From Aurifilum marmelostoma (taxonomy: Eukaryota > Ascomycota > Sordariomycetes > Diaporthales > Cryphonectriaceae), in the NCBI GenBank assembly GCA_027559495.1, contig JAMXSV010000028.1, positions 1,054,001 through 1,118,000 of the forward strand: DNA of 64,000 nucleotides, read 5' to 3'. Both the position numbers and the translations under genes were made by a program. The notes beneath the pieces are model-generated. The model had not been told where the DNA came from and made no database searches. It saw only the letters and a program-made list of their open reading frames with translations. This document shows, in pieces, positions 24,391 through 35,987 of this stretch (position 1 is the stretch's first letter; each line of letters opens with the position of its first letter).

Positions 24391-26316
24391 ATTTCCCAAA
24401 CTCGACTGATCAGTCTTCCGGTGCTGGAAATAGCCCGGACCTGCAGTATTTCTCTCACAGCTCATGAACCCGGCGTTTTTTTACCTTATTTACAGCAGCA
24501 GCGAATGCGATATCTGCACAAGGAGAGGAACGAATTGTATTCTAGCAAGCCCTTTTACACAATCTGAAGCCCTCGGCACACGCAATCATCACCAAAGGAG
24601 GTTTCCACTCTCGACCTGGACCCGGTCTATGGTCACAAATGTATTTCAAGGCGAAGACAGCAGCAGCATGTTGGTCGAATGAATTTCTTCGATTCTACGG
24701 TCAGACTTTGCAACGTTTACAAAAAAGCTTGGGGAGGTTTAAGCGTCGGTCGGGAGCGACAAAAGATGGATTCGAGCTGAACAGCCGCGTCATATGAGAT
24801 CATCGCTGTGACGAGGAGGGAAGTGGACTAAGAGGGGGAGGAGAGACAACAATCATCAGACGCACGTACCGAGGAGCGTCCCATCCCCCCCTTCTCATCT
24901 CGCTTTGGGGCTTGTCGATCGATCGGCGGGAAGGGATATCATCATCCCCCTCCCCTCTCCCCGGTACCCCCCCCCCCATGTGCGGTGCCTTCTTTTTCTT
25001 CAGATATGACTTGCATGGGCCAACACTCGGACACGCAAACTTACGTAGAGACATAATAATGATTCATGTGTAAACCTCATAATAAATGTGCGAGCCTGTG
25101 ATAGTGAAGTATGCGAGCGAGGGGTATCGCCGTGCAGAATGCCTCCTTGTGCCTGGCACCCACCATCTCTTATATTCTCTGCTCTTCAATGTAGGTAGAT
25201 GTCTTGTTTCTTTACCTTTTCCCTCTGTCTTGTTACGTTTTTTTTTTTCTTTTCCTTTTTTTCCCCCTCCCGTGCAAATGCCACCGTGGCTCTTTACCGT
25301 AGGCATGCATCACGCAAAGGAGGAACAGAGCTTCATTCTGCAGCAGATAAAATATGAACAGACCCGCCCCTCCCCCTCGGCCCCCTGCTGATCCCACACC
25401 AACACGGTTGAGCAAAGCGAAGAGCGGGAATAAACCAAGGGTAGAAAGCTCCTCCCTCTCAATACATCCCGCACTATTGAAGGGGAGGGGGCGGCGGCAA
25501 AGATAAGCGATCCACGTTCTGTGTCTGTGGTATACATGGTACGATACGACATTCTTGAAAGGGGACGGGGAGGAATTGCTTCTGGGTCCGTGTTTCCCTT
25601 TTCTGACGAGGCAATCTCCAGGGGTTCATCTTTTTCTTTTCTCTTCTTTTCTTTCTTACTGCTTGTCAAGTTGTACTGTAATTGATATGGTATGTAGATA
25701 GGTAGATAGATGGCCGTGCCCACGAAGGGGGGGGGGCACATTTTGAATTACGGGGGCATTTGGATCTGGGGGCTCTGCAGATGGTGGGTGCTGGGACCCG
25801 CTGTAGTGCGTACGCATGTACACGTATACTAGGTCTGACGCTGTATATAGTGAACTATAGTGAAGGGTAGTGTATACGAGTCACTAATGCACAGCGTAAC
25901 TTCTCTACGTAGCCGCTCAGAGAGGCAAAGAGCGGAGGGCCTATTCAGGTAGTGCCTCGGCTCCGGGTGCGGACTCCATTTCGGCTGAGTGCAGTGGCAG
26001 GCTGCGGGTGGTTGGGGTTGTACAGCGTGCACCCGCCTACTACGGCATACGCCAACGGCGCTGGGGACCCCGGCTTCAGCAGACTCCCATGTGAAGAAGC
26101 TCTCTGCGCTGGACCAGCAACACGCACCAACACCTACCAGCAGACACTTGTACGCAGAGACGAGGATCCCGTGGAGGCAGAACAGCACACCTTCTGCGAT
26201 TTGTCTCACGAGGCGGAACTCCAGCCACAGCACGTCATACATACTGCGCTTCAAGGGCCAGCGGACCAACAACGACCACCCGCTTGCACTAGAGAGGAGA
26301 GACCCTAAGACACCCA
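24391..26316. other. Intergenic region, no supported gene
   Basis: This 1.9-kb spacer between two plus-strand genes contains the 3' UTR of the Ser/Pro-rich gene, pyrimidine runs around 25230-25270, short G/C runs, and the pex4 promoter. ORFs are short and repetitive. Confidence 0.6.
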
Positions 26317-26925
26317 ATGTCCGGTTCCTTGTCGTCGCGAAACGCGGCCAAGAGGCTGCTGAAAGAGCTCGAAACATGGCGGTCCGAGGCACCAGACGAG
26401 GAGGGCATTGAGCGGCTGGGCCCGATCGACGAGGGCGATCTGCTGACCTGGGAGGCCGTGATCAACGGCCGGGGGATCGGTGGAGGGTACGATGGTATGA
26501 CGACCCAGCCTTCTCTTCTTCTTCTTCTTCTTCCTCAAACTTTTCGCACCGGAGTAAAAGATGTCCAGCACATCAGCTGACCCCGTCCCAAAAAAATAGA
26601 AGGCCGCTGGCTCCTCTCCATCCTCCTCCCGGCCAACTACCCTCTCGCCCCGCCCCAGATCCGCTTCATCACCCCCATAGTCCACCCCAACATCAACCTC
26701 GACACGGGCGAGATCTGCCTCGACCTCCTCGCCGACGCCTGGACCCCGGCCTACAGCGTGCTCGAGACCGTGCGCGCCGTGCGGGGCGGCCTGCTGCCTC
26801 ACCCGGAGGTCGACTCGCCGCTCAATGTGGACGCCGCCGCGCTGCTGCGGGGAGGTGATGTCCTCGGCGCGCGGAGGCTTGTCGAGCTCTGGTGCAGCGA
26901 GGGGGGCAGGTATGAGGGACTGTGA
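26317..26925 (+). CDS. pex4: Peroxisomal ubiquitin-conjugating enzyme Pex4
   Basis: Two exons (26317-26494 and 26600-26925) joined over a 105-nt intron (GTATGA..ATAG, phase 1) give 167 residues, one E2 fold. The frame starts with SSRNAAKRLLKELETW, the E2 N-terminal helix, and contains LLPANYPLAPPQIRF and the HPN box with the active cysteine in NLDTGEICLDLL. The C-terminal part (PEVDSPLNVDAAALLRGGD) is the Pex4-type ending rather than that of Ubc4 or Ubc13. Pex4, anchored at the peroxisome by Pex22, attaches ubiquitin to a conserved cysteine of the receptor Pex5 so that it can be extracted and reused. Another E2 is possible but less likely. It faces mnn9 tail to tail. Confidence 0.85.
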
Positions 26926-27762
26926 GAGGAGGGTGGGTTTTTGGGATATCCGGGATGAAGGTAGTGGAAATACAGCGACGGTCTGGGAGTAATATGGTCC
27001 CTGGAGGGGTTTTTTTTTTTTGTTTCTTCTTCTTTTTTTTCTTTCTTTTTGTTTTCATCTCGGAGAGAGTGAAGGGGAATTTCCTCTTCTTTGCGCATAG
27101 CATTGGTATATCAAAAATCGTGGGTACCCCGGCCTTCGTACCATCGAGAAGTCTCGGGGAGAGCAAGGAATGAGCACGCTTTGGGAGAATGATAATACTG
27201 AGACAGCCAGTGGAATGTAACGATGTCATGATCAAGATACCGAGAAAGGCTTTCTATGCTGCTTGCGCCTACCGTCCTGAGATGTATCCCCAAAGCCCAA
27301 ACAAACGCCTCTCCTGACGGCTGCTGTACGCCTCGTGTATCTTACACACACAAGGAGCAATCCCTCCTTGTTCCCTTCCTGGACGATGTGGCCTGTCTAC
27401 CAACGTACCATCCAGGTGTGCCCTTTTTGTTCTTGCCCGCGGCCGCCCAACTCCCTTGCCGCCGCCTCCTTGGTCTGTTGCTGCGCGAAAAAGCCTGTGT
27501 GCCCCTTGAGGCATGAAAAAAAAAAAAAAAAACATGCTGTACTGCCAAATTTGCACCACCGTTATCGTATCCTGGCGTATGTTTCCTTTCGCCCAAAATT
27601 TTTAATTTTTCTTTTCTTTGTTCTTCTCTTGGGGGCACTCAGTCCGTCCTTGAAAGGTGAATAAGTTGCTTCGTGGCAGACTCACTCAAATGGCTTATTA
27701 TACTAGGCCGGCCAATGGTGAGATTGAAGCTGATGTGGTTCGGAAGGGTGGCTGGCTAGGCA
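26926..27762. other. Convergent intergenic region between pex4 and mnn9
   Basis: Both flanking genes end here, so the 840 bases hold two 3' UTRs. T-rich tracts at about 27009-27050 and an A-run near 27516-27531 are consistent with cleavage and polyadenylation zones on either strand. No gene was seen. Confidence 0.6.
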
Positions 27763-28975
27763 TCATTCGTTGTAGTGGTAGACCTACGCAGGAAGTCGGT
27801 TAGCGAGTACCTTTACATAATAAAACGAAATCCCTCGAGGCATTCCTGCTACTCACGAGATAATTCGGCAGGCCCGTCGAGCCCCAGCCGAGCCGTTTTG
27901 CCATCTTGGCGAAGCCCTCCGTCTCAATCAGATGGTAGAAAGCGAAAGGAGGAAACATGGCCCCATCTCGGTGCACGTCCGCCTTAACAAGAACAGCCGT
28001 GCCGCCGATGCCGTCTAGCTCGACCTCTGTGTGCTTGTCTGCGCGGTCGTCGTACATGTAAGCCATGAGTGCCCGGAATGTCGCCATATCCGCGTAGCCC
28101 TCCAGCAGGATCTCGTCCTTCTTCATCTTGGACCCAAGCTCTTCTGCGGTGGGGCTGTCCACCCAGTTGTTGAAGTCGTAAGGCCTCTCGGCCATGGCGT
28201 GCTTCTCGTCATCGTAGTATTTCTGGAAGCAGTTCGGGACAACGATCGGCTTGTCGTGCATGGCCAGGTCCTGTATGAGGTTCGGCGGCGTCTCGATGAT
28301 GTCGGCGTCCAGCCAGAGGACCCACGACACCGATGGGCCCAGCGTGGTGAACAGGAGGGAGTTGCGAGCCTTCGACATGGCCGCACGCCGTGGCTTCTGG
28401 TTCTGCATCTTATGCCTCTCGCTCTCATCTTGCGACGCCAAGGGAGGGTCGAAATCCTGCCGCAGGATGATGATGCTCTTGAAGCGGTCCTTCTCAGCGG
28501 CTGACTTTTGTGTCTTGGATATTTGCGCCTGGAGGAGGGACGTTGCCTCGTTCCCTTCCTTGTTCTTGGGCAGGATGAAGCCTAGGGTGATGAGCTGGTG
28601 TGGGTAGGTGAGCTTCATCAGGTTGTCCCAGTACTCCTGGTAGAACCTGGCCATCGGCGTGAGGATCAGGACGTTCTCGTTGTTCTCGATCGGGTTTGGA
28701 GAGATCGTGACGTTGTTGAGGTTGTAATGCGTAACGGGAGGCGGAGCGGTCCTGCCATTCTTGTTTGCCTTGGGTTTTCGAAAGGGAGACGTAGGTGGTG
28801 ATAATGGGTGAGAGGCCACGGTGGGCTTCTTGACATGGGCGGAGGAGATGCTGCCACCAGTCGCAGTGGAAGGGGTCATGAGGAAGTAGAGGATGAAGAT
28901 GCACAGGACCGCACCGATGGCGAGGGTCACTGGGTTCGTCTTCTTGAGGCGAACAGGGCCCATGGGTCGCGCCAT
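27763..28975 (-). CDS. mnn9: Mannan polymerase subunit, Anp1/Van1/Mnn9 family (Mnn9-like)
   Basis: Exon 1 (28975-27857) and a tiny terminal exon of 21 nt (27783-27763), separated by a 73-nt intron (GTGAGT..GTAG), give 379 residues ending LPNYLVYHYNE. The protein is type II: a short basic cytosolic start (RLKKTNP), one signal anchor (about residues 16-33), a Pro/Ser stem, then the glycosyltransferase domain with ILTPMARF and the DxD motif in WVLWLDADI. These are features of the Golgi alpha-1,6-mannan polymerase subunits. Length and the RLKKTNPVT anchor favour Mnn9 over Van1 or Anp1, but the paralogue call is less certain than the family. It is divergent from alg12. Confidence 0.88.
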
Positions 28976-29918
28976 GATGGATTAGATGTGCCTGCACCCT
29001 CTCAAGTCTTTGGTCTCTTGTCGTCTTGTGAGCCGGAAGCCGCAGTGCAGCGACAGACAGAGGGGCCAGAAGCGTAGTAGAGTTAACCTCTACTCTGATT
29101 TGCCTACTGGCCTGTGGCGCGTCCTCAATCCATCAACAGTGAAATTGCGTTCAGGTCAAGTCGGGGAAGAGAAGGAAGGGATGGGCGAATCGAGGGACGG
29201 AGGGCGGGATATTCGAGGGCCGCGGGAAAGCTGGCAAAAGCAACTGTCAGAGCTGCCACCACAAGAGAAACCTCCGTCTCGACGCACTGGGATGTTCCAC
29301 GGACTGGAGTTATCAGGTGTGGTATTAGGCTCGTATTGCCGCTGACAATGGTCGCAGCAGCATAGGGTGGGAGGACACGATGTGCTGAGCTTGTCAGCAA
29401 GTCAAAGGCTAAAATAATTGATGCAATTGGAATTCATACCTGGGCTGGGTAGCACATGCAACTTACCAAGAACAGGGGGGGGGGGGGGGGGAAAAGAAGC
29501 CAGGGTGTTAGTGATGGAGCGCCCTATCCGCAGTGCCGTGCCACTGCTGTCCACAGGTAGTTTAGTAGGTGATAGATGGGGTCTAGGTCCGCCATCCTGC
29601 TTTCAGCATAGTGGGATGGACCCCTGAAGCCACCCTGCCGCCCTGCCACTCATTCCCCTTGCCTGCAACTGACAAGCTACTGCTTACTGATACAGGGATA
29701 GGGCCGTATTGATTGATTCTCTCGACCCTCAACATGCAAGCACCACCTTCCATTCTTTCTCACTACCTAACCAAATATCGAATGCTCCCATCGACATCCT
29801 CTTTCTCTGCCGAGAGATACATTGCCTCTGCTGCATCCCAACCATCGGGTGACCCTGTGCCGCCCCTCTGCAGAAAGCTTGTCTCTGTCCCCATGTCCTA
29901 CAATCCTGGTGGTTCAGG
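28976..29918. promoter_or_regulatory. Bidirectional promoter between mnn9 and alg12
   Basis: This 943-base gap separates two divergent starts and must hold both promoters. It contains a run of 17 G at 29475-29491. I see no confident TATA box or factor site. ORFs in the gap lack motifs. Confidence 0.65.
29475..29491. repeat. G17 homopolymer
   Basis: Seventeen consecutive G lie in the shared mnn9-alg12 promoter region. The run could form G-quadruplex-like structure on the plus strand, and its length is probably uncertain in any assembly. Confidence 0.85.
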
Positions 29919-31871
29919 ATGAAACTTGTTGGTGAGTCCCAGGGCTTCATCACAAGCTCCACCCCCGACCGGTGTGAAGATGATTGCGCTGACAGCAAAC
30001 TGTTAGATGTGACCCTTGATCTGCTTATTGCAGCAGTGGTCGTGGTACACCTGATAGCAGCTCCATACACAAAGGTCGAGGAGTCGTTCAACATACAAGC
30101 AACCCATGATGTCCTGGTCTACGGCGCGCCTGGCTTCTTCACCTGGGGCCCTTCCCGCTCGGCCCTCACACAGAAGCTCTCCAGCTTTGACCACGCCACC
30201 TTTTCTGGAGCTGTGCCAAGGACCTTCATCGGAGCACTGATGCTGGCAGAATTTAGCCGATACATCATCCCGCTCTTTGGGTTTGAATATGCCCAGCTCA
30301 TCGCGAGGGGCCTGCTGGGCCTCTTCAATGCCTCAGCTCTCATCTTCTTCAAAAATCAGATCCACAGGGCCCATGGCCCTACAGCTTCACGATGGTATGC
30401 TGCCATGCAGGCGAGCCAGTTCCACATCATGTTCTACGCTTCTCGAACACTGCCAAACATGTTTGCCTTTGGACTGAGTAAGCAATACCAGGGGAGGGTC
30501 AAATAGTCAAAGGTTCATTTCCTTTATTAAAGGCTAATATTCTCAACAGCAACGTTTGCCTTTGGACTTCTACTGCCGTCCAACAACCCAGCCAGGACTA
30601 ATAGTAGAATCAAACTATCTCTGATGCTGTTTGTCTTCTCTGCTGCAGTGTTCCGCTCAGAGGTGGCTCTCCTGCTGGCCTTCAATGCATTGTGGCTGCT
30701 CATCATCCCACTTGCTTCCTTGGGCCAGATTATACCTTCTTTCACGGCCTCCTTCATACTGGCACTGGCTGTGTCCATTCCCGTGGACTCCTACTATTGG
30801 CAGAAGCCCCTGTGGCCAGAGCTATGGGGGTTCTACTACAATGTGGTCCAGGGATCCTCATCAAATTGGGGCACCTCGCCCTGGTACTACTACTTGACCT
30901 CAGCCTTGCCAAAACTGCTGCTCAACCCATTGGCGATCCCCTGCATTGCAGCAGCCTTCTGCTTTCCAGCATACAACCGCATGGCTCAGCGCTTGGTGAT
31001 CCCCAATCTCCTGTTCGTGGCTGTCTACTCCCTTCAGCCACACAAGGAAGCCCGCTTCATCTTCTACGTTGTCCCGCCCCTTACAGCAGCCGCTGCCCTT
31101 GGTGCCGCCAGCCTCACGACGGCCTCAGCCCCGAAGAAAGACAAAGACCAGACAAAAAATGACGGTCTCGCGCTCAGAGGTTTTGCCACACTGCTCCTCG
31201 CGTCATCCATCCTCGCCACCTTCCTCATCAGCACAGCCATGCTCCTCGCCTCTAGTCTGAACTATCCTGGCGGTGAGGCCTTGGCTTCCTTGAACGCCAT
31301 CGTCCGCAGCGATCAGGCCACCATACCCTCGACGCTGGTGACGGTGCATGCTGACGTACTCAGCTGTATGACGGGCGTCACCCTCTTCGGCGTTGCCGGC
31401 GGAGACAATGTCCCGACGCGGCACAACTTCGTCAACGAGGCGGGCGTCGTGGTCGCCGAGACCAGTGGTGGTGAGCAGGACAACAAGCCTGCAGCATGGC
31501 TGATGCTCGATAAGACAGAGGACGAGCCTTCGCTAAGCGATCCCAACTTCTGGCTGCGCTTCGACTACCTGCTCATGGAGGACGAGTCGACCGTCAAGGC
31601 AGGGCAGTGGGACACCATCGCGGTGGTTGAAGGTCTCGCCGGCACCGAAGTCCTGAGACCTGGGATGGAGCCTCAGCAGGCCGATCCCGTGGGCGTGCGA
31701 CGCGTTGGAAGGGGCGCCTTGTACACTGCTCTGCGAGACCGAGTTCGTCAGTGGACGGGCGGATGGTGGGCCGGGCCGCGCCTGGCGCCTCAGATCCGCA
31801 TTATGAAGCGCATCAAGGAGACGGCGGCCGAGGCAGACAGGGCTACGAAGCAAACTGTGGCTGTTGCATAG
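29919..31871 (+). CDS. alg12: Dol-P-Man:Man7GlcNAc2-PP-Dol alpha-1,6-mannosyltransferase (Alg12)
   Basis: I read three exons: 29919-29931, 30007-30477 and 30550-31871 (introns 75 and 72 nt), giving 601 residues. The first exon is only 13 nt; splicing joins MKLV to DVTLDLLIAAVVVVHL, the normal Alg12 start. Intron 1 is a multiple of three without a stop, so an unspliced reading adds 25 foreign residues. Intron 1 has GTGAGT, branch GCTGACA and TTAG. The GT22 features are clear: APYTKVEESFNIQATHD at the lumenal N-terminus, about ten hydrophobic segments, and HKEARFIFYV near residue 325. Alg12 adds the eighth mannose to the lipid-linked oligosaccharide in the ER lumen before Alg9 acts again. The C-terminal ~110 residues are polar. 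High confidence. Confidence 0.93.
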
Positions 31872-32277
31872 GAGCGGATCCCTGCGTTGTGATACGCGTA
31901 CATGGTCTATCCTCTACTTGTTTCGTTTCTTTCTTCCTTCTCCATGAATCCACTTACATACCAGCCGCCACCCGTTGTCGTTTTCCCCTTTATTTAGGAA
32001 TTTCGCAGGAGAAAGAGTAGATGTGGGCAACCATATGACATGTTGAGTGATCTGTTTACCACATGGTGGAAGACACATTCGGATGAATGAACAGCGGGGC
32101 GTCACAGAATATGGTCATGGCAGATTAAAGCTGATAAGTACTTTCCTTCTCTTCTTCTTTTGATTCCTTCCAAGATTGCATGTGCAAGGCGTCCCGGAAT
32201 TGAGGCGAGAGCCCGTGTATATTTTTATTATTTTTAATCTGCATCTTCGGAACTGTTCCTCGTCTGCGTCGAGTTCT
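31872..32277. other. Convergent intergenic region between alg12 and the MoCo sulfurase gene
   Basis: This 406-base spacer holds the 3' ends of two convergent genes, with T-rich patches around 31915-31945, 32140-32165 and 32220-32240. No coding signal was seen. Confidence 0.6.
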
Positions 32278-35005
32278 TCACCTTTCATCAATGATCACTC
32301 GATCGCCAATTCTAACAGTCGGGTTCTGCGCCTCTCTGGTTATGATGGAGCCTGCTGTCATCTCGCCCTGTCGTTGTTGTTGTTGCTGCTGCTGCTGCTG
32401 CACATGACACATATGCGTGCCAAAAAAGACCTTTCCGTCGAACCTCCTTGTTTTGGACAGCGTTACAAAGGGCTCCTCGCCCTTCTCGCCCGTCTCCTGG
32501 TTGACACAAACCATGTGGCAGCGTCGACAGGCTCCGAGCATTTTGAACTCCTGCTGTCCGATGCGAATGCTAGACCAGTTGTCCTCGGCGTAGGCCACCT
32601 CAGCGTCCTTGTGAGTGGTGTCGCCGCCGCCGCCACAACCGTCTCCACCCGGCAGGGCGGTGTCGAGGACGATGTTCGCCCTGAACACTGCCGCAGAGAC
32701 CTCCCTGCCGCCACGTCCGACAATATCCCTGTTGAGCGCCCGCAGGCTGACCATACTGACGGCGAGGATCGGCGACTCATTAGAGAGCAGGATCCTCCGG
32801 GGTCCCTTGTCCTCGACGTCTGAGTCTGGTGGCGAAGGGGGAGCAGCGGAGAGCCGCACTGGCCGATGGTGGGAGGGAGTGGTCGCTGCCTCGTTGTTGC
32901 TCGAGGAGGCGTAGTGTTTTTGATGCTTCTGCAGGTGCGCCTTGGAGTGTCTTGCGCTCTTGTCGCCGTCCTGCCCGCCGGCTGGGAATCGTGCGAGCAC
33001 GCATGGCACACCAAGAGCAATCGAAAAGAAACTATTGATGTTTTTTGAGGTGTATGTCTGCGCTAGAATCTCCTCACCACAGACACGGCTCGACAGGGAT
33101 TTGTGAGGGGCGGATGGTGAGGGTGCGGGTCGGAAGAGAGCCGGGTTTGACGACAGCGGCACTCTAATCTCCTTGGGCAGTGCCAGCTCATCAGATAGCC
33201 GTCCAGCATACGTTACCACCATGTGTCCCGAGGTAAAGTCCAGTACAGGCCGGATAAGAGCCATATTGGTGTAGCGCTTCTGGCTTAATGCTTGCCCGGT
33301 GCCCTCATGAAGTAGACACCACTCCCGGTCCCAGGCAAGACCCTCAGGTCGGACTTCCCAGTCGATATTTTTTGGGATTGAGAATCCACCGCAGCTTTTG
33401 ATAGGGTAGACAGATATGTCCGAAACATACATATCGTGAGCTGCCGTTGTTGTGGTGTTAAGGTGATCCCCGCCCCTCGAAATCTCCAATGGCAAAGATC
33501 TTTCGCAGTAAAATTCGTCAATAAATGCGACGAATTTTTCAACGTCCGATATGGTACTCATGGCGCCCAGACTCGCCCTAATCACCCCGGTGGGCTTCCC
33601 AGCAATTATATCACCCTCAGATCCGCAGCGAAACCCGGCCGAGAAGTTCCGCTTGATCTCCCATGGCTGGAGCTTGAGGGCACAGGCGATTCCTCCCGGG
33701 TTGCACACCCCTCCTGTCCGGATGTGGAAGCTCTTGAGGCTTGCCAGCTTCTCGAACTCGGCGAGGGAAACCCATGCTCCGGCGTGATTGAGTATGTTGA
33801 ACGCTACGATGGGGCCGGGAGAGAGACTCGAAGTTGTGGACGATATCCTCGCCTCGGCTGGCATCTCCGGTGAGTAGATTTCGCAGACTGGCGTTCCATT
33901 ACAATGAAGCAGACTCTTGAGACCATTGTACAGACGTCTTGTTAGATACGAGACGTGCGAGGCCACCACGCTCATGGACCCGAACAGCTCCTGGCGCGTA
34001 CGCATGGCGACATCGAGAGCAATGATGCTGTGGATAGGTAAGGTACCGTCCTCGAGACGTTCGTGCAGACGATGCTCCTTGGGCGCATGCCACTGCTCCT
34101 TGTGGCATACAACCATCTCCACAGTGCCTCCACCAAAATACCTCCTCCAGGCAAAGGCGGGTTCTGCCTGCCGTCTCACGATCAGGGCACCCAGGTCTGG
34201 AAAGCCAAAGATCTTTGAGAAGCTGACCACTGTGAAATCTGGTGCTGTCTCCGGATTGCCGAGGTCCAGAGGAGATGTCGCCGCCAGCGCTGCAGCGTCT
34301 AGGAGGGTGAACAGCGCGCCGCCACCACCAGGACGTGCCCCGAAGAGGTCCTTCCTCGCGCGGTCTGACCATTCCAGTGGATATTTGTTGCCGTCCATAT
34401 TTGACTGCCCAGGGTACGCAAAGAGTATGGTTGATGCAGGCTGTTGTCCCTTGTGATAGATCAAGCCGTCGCCGGTAAGCCAGTCTTCGACCTGAGCATC
34501 GTCGAGGCAAAAGCTCTCCTGAGCCTCTGCTCGAACACCAACGAGGCTGGTGTGGGATGCATGGTGATAGACGTAGTCGAAACCGCCGGGAGTGGCCCTC
34601 AAGGCTTCAGCCACCAGCTTGATCGCAGCGGTTGCATTGGCGACGAAGACCAGGTCGAAATCACCGGGACTGGCGTTGAAGAACTGCAGAGCCCGGAGTC
34701 GAGTGTCCTCGATGCGACGAGTAGACAGTTGTGAAGAGGGAGAGAGGGAGTGCGGGTTCCCGAGAAGGCTGCTCGTCATCTCACTGGCAAACCGGTCTAT
34801 GAGAGACTTTGGGTATAGAGTCGTGCCCGCATGGTCGAGATAGACAGACTCTGATCCAATGTGAGCCGTGAAAGCTGCCACAGAGAGACAAGGGGTTTTC
34901 TCGGCTCAATCATTGAGCAAACTTACCTCTCAGCATGGGATACTCCGACTCCCTGAACGCCTCGATCCTGGCGTTATAACCGTCCAAGCCTTGAGGCAGA
35001 CCCAT
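32278..35005 (-). CDS. hxB: Molybdenum cofactor sulfurase
   Basis: Exon 1 (35005-34927) and exon 2 (34874-32278) joined over a 52-nt intron (GTAAGT..GCAG, phase 1) give 891 residues. The N-terminal ~480 residues are a NifS-like, class V aminotransferase-fold cysteine desulfurase: YLDHAGTTLYPKSL, the PLP-lysine context SFSKIFGFPDLGAL near residue 245, and GGVCNPGG with the persulfide cysteine. The MOSC N-terminal beta-barrel begins near residue 511 (SDISVYPIKSCGGFS) and the MOSC domain runs to the end. The enzyme swaps an oxo ligand of the molybdenum cofactor for sulfur to activate xanthine dehydrogenase/purine hydroxylase and aldehyde oxidase. A glutamine run near the C-terminus comes from a CAG/CAA repeat at about 32374-32402. 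Named hxB in Aspergillus nidulans. Confidence 0.93.
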
Positions 35006-35987
35006 CTTGCCCTCCAGAGACTGCCCTGCTGTCCTCTGTTACGGGGGACATCTGGGCACTTGTCACCGGTGCCAGGGAGGTGGGAAGGTTTGAATACTCT
35101 GAAGCTTTTCTAGTGATGAATTGAGTGTTTTTTTTATTGGAGCACAACACCCGGATAGAAGAATGAGCCAATCAGGCTTATGTCAAGACATAATGGAGAA
35201 TGAAGAGTGAAGAAACATGAGGACTATCCCCATGGATGAAGGTGAAGAGGTAGTTGTACAATATAGCATTGGTTAGCGTGAGGAAAACGTCGTCATGTTT
35301 GATACATCAATTACAACAGATAAGGACGAAGAAACAGGGCGATTCAAGTTACCAAGCACTTTGCCCGTTCTTCTTCACTTGTACTAATCAGAATGACCGT
35401 TGCCTTTGTTCCTTGGCCGCCGGAGATCGCCACCGCCCGTTCTCCTGGGGGTGTGCTGCTGTTGCGCTGTCAAAAGATGCGCTGTTATCAGGGGTGGAGG
35501 GTGAGCCCCTGTATTCCTGGTCACGTTAGAAGGTCTGGGCTCACCTAAGTGCTAGATGCTGGGCTAAGCCATCGCTAACCCGTAGCCCTGGGCCACTGGA
35601 AACCCCACCTCAACATTTAGACCAGCCCGGGAGGGCCCCCCACCCCCCAGCATGAATGGAAAAGAGAGAGAAGGGTAGTTTAGGGTTGGGGTTAGCAGGA
35701 GGCTCAGGACGGCGCGCTACCAGCAGCTAGTGCCCCACTCATCTCAATTAACAAGGGACGCGTCGCGCTGCTGCAGGACGCGACTTACAGAACTCAAGAA
35801 GCGCGTTCTTTCCTGGTCCCACAAGTAGGTTTCCTCTTAACAGGAAACTGCATCCCAACCCTCCTTCTCAGCTCTCTCTCAGTCTCGTTCTCTCCTGCCC
35901 TTTTGGCCGCAGCACCATATACGCAGTCCTTCCCAATTTCTCTCAATACGTCACTTTGTTCACAGCCGGAAGCACCTGCTTCTCATC
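35006..35987. promoter_or_regulatory. Bidirectional promoter between the MoCo sulfurase gene and cdc6
   Basis: This 982-base gap between divergent starts has no gene. Near the cdc6 side it carries a cluster of ACGCG-type elements (listed separately), followed by CT-rich sequence (35860-35950) typical of fungal transcription start zones. Confidence 0.65.
35758..35807 (+). promoter_or_regulatory. Cluster of MCB-like (ACGCGN) elements upstream of cdc6
   Basis: Within 50 bases there is a perfect ACGCGT at 35758-35763, an ACGCGA at 35778-35783, and a reverse-strand ACGCGC at 35802-35807. They lie 180-230 bases before the cdc6 ATG. In yeasts, ACGCGT boxes bind MBF and drive G1/S genes, including the fission-yeast Cdc6 homologue cdc18. 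The positions are seen directly; MBF control here is inferred. Confidence 0.5.
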
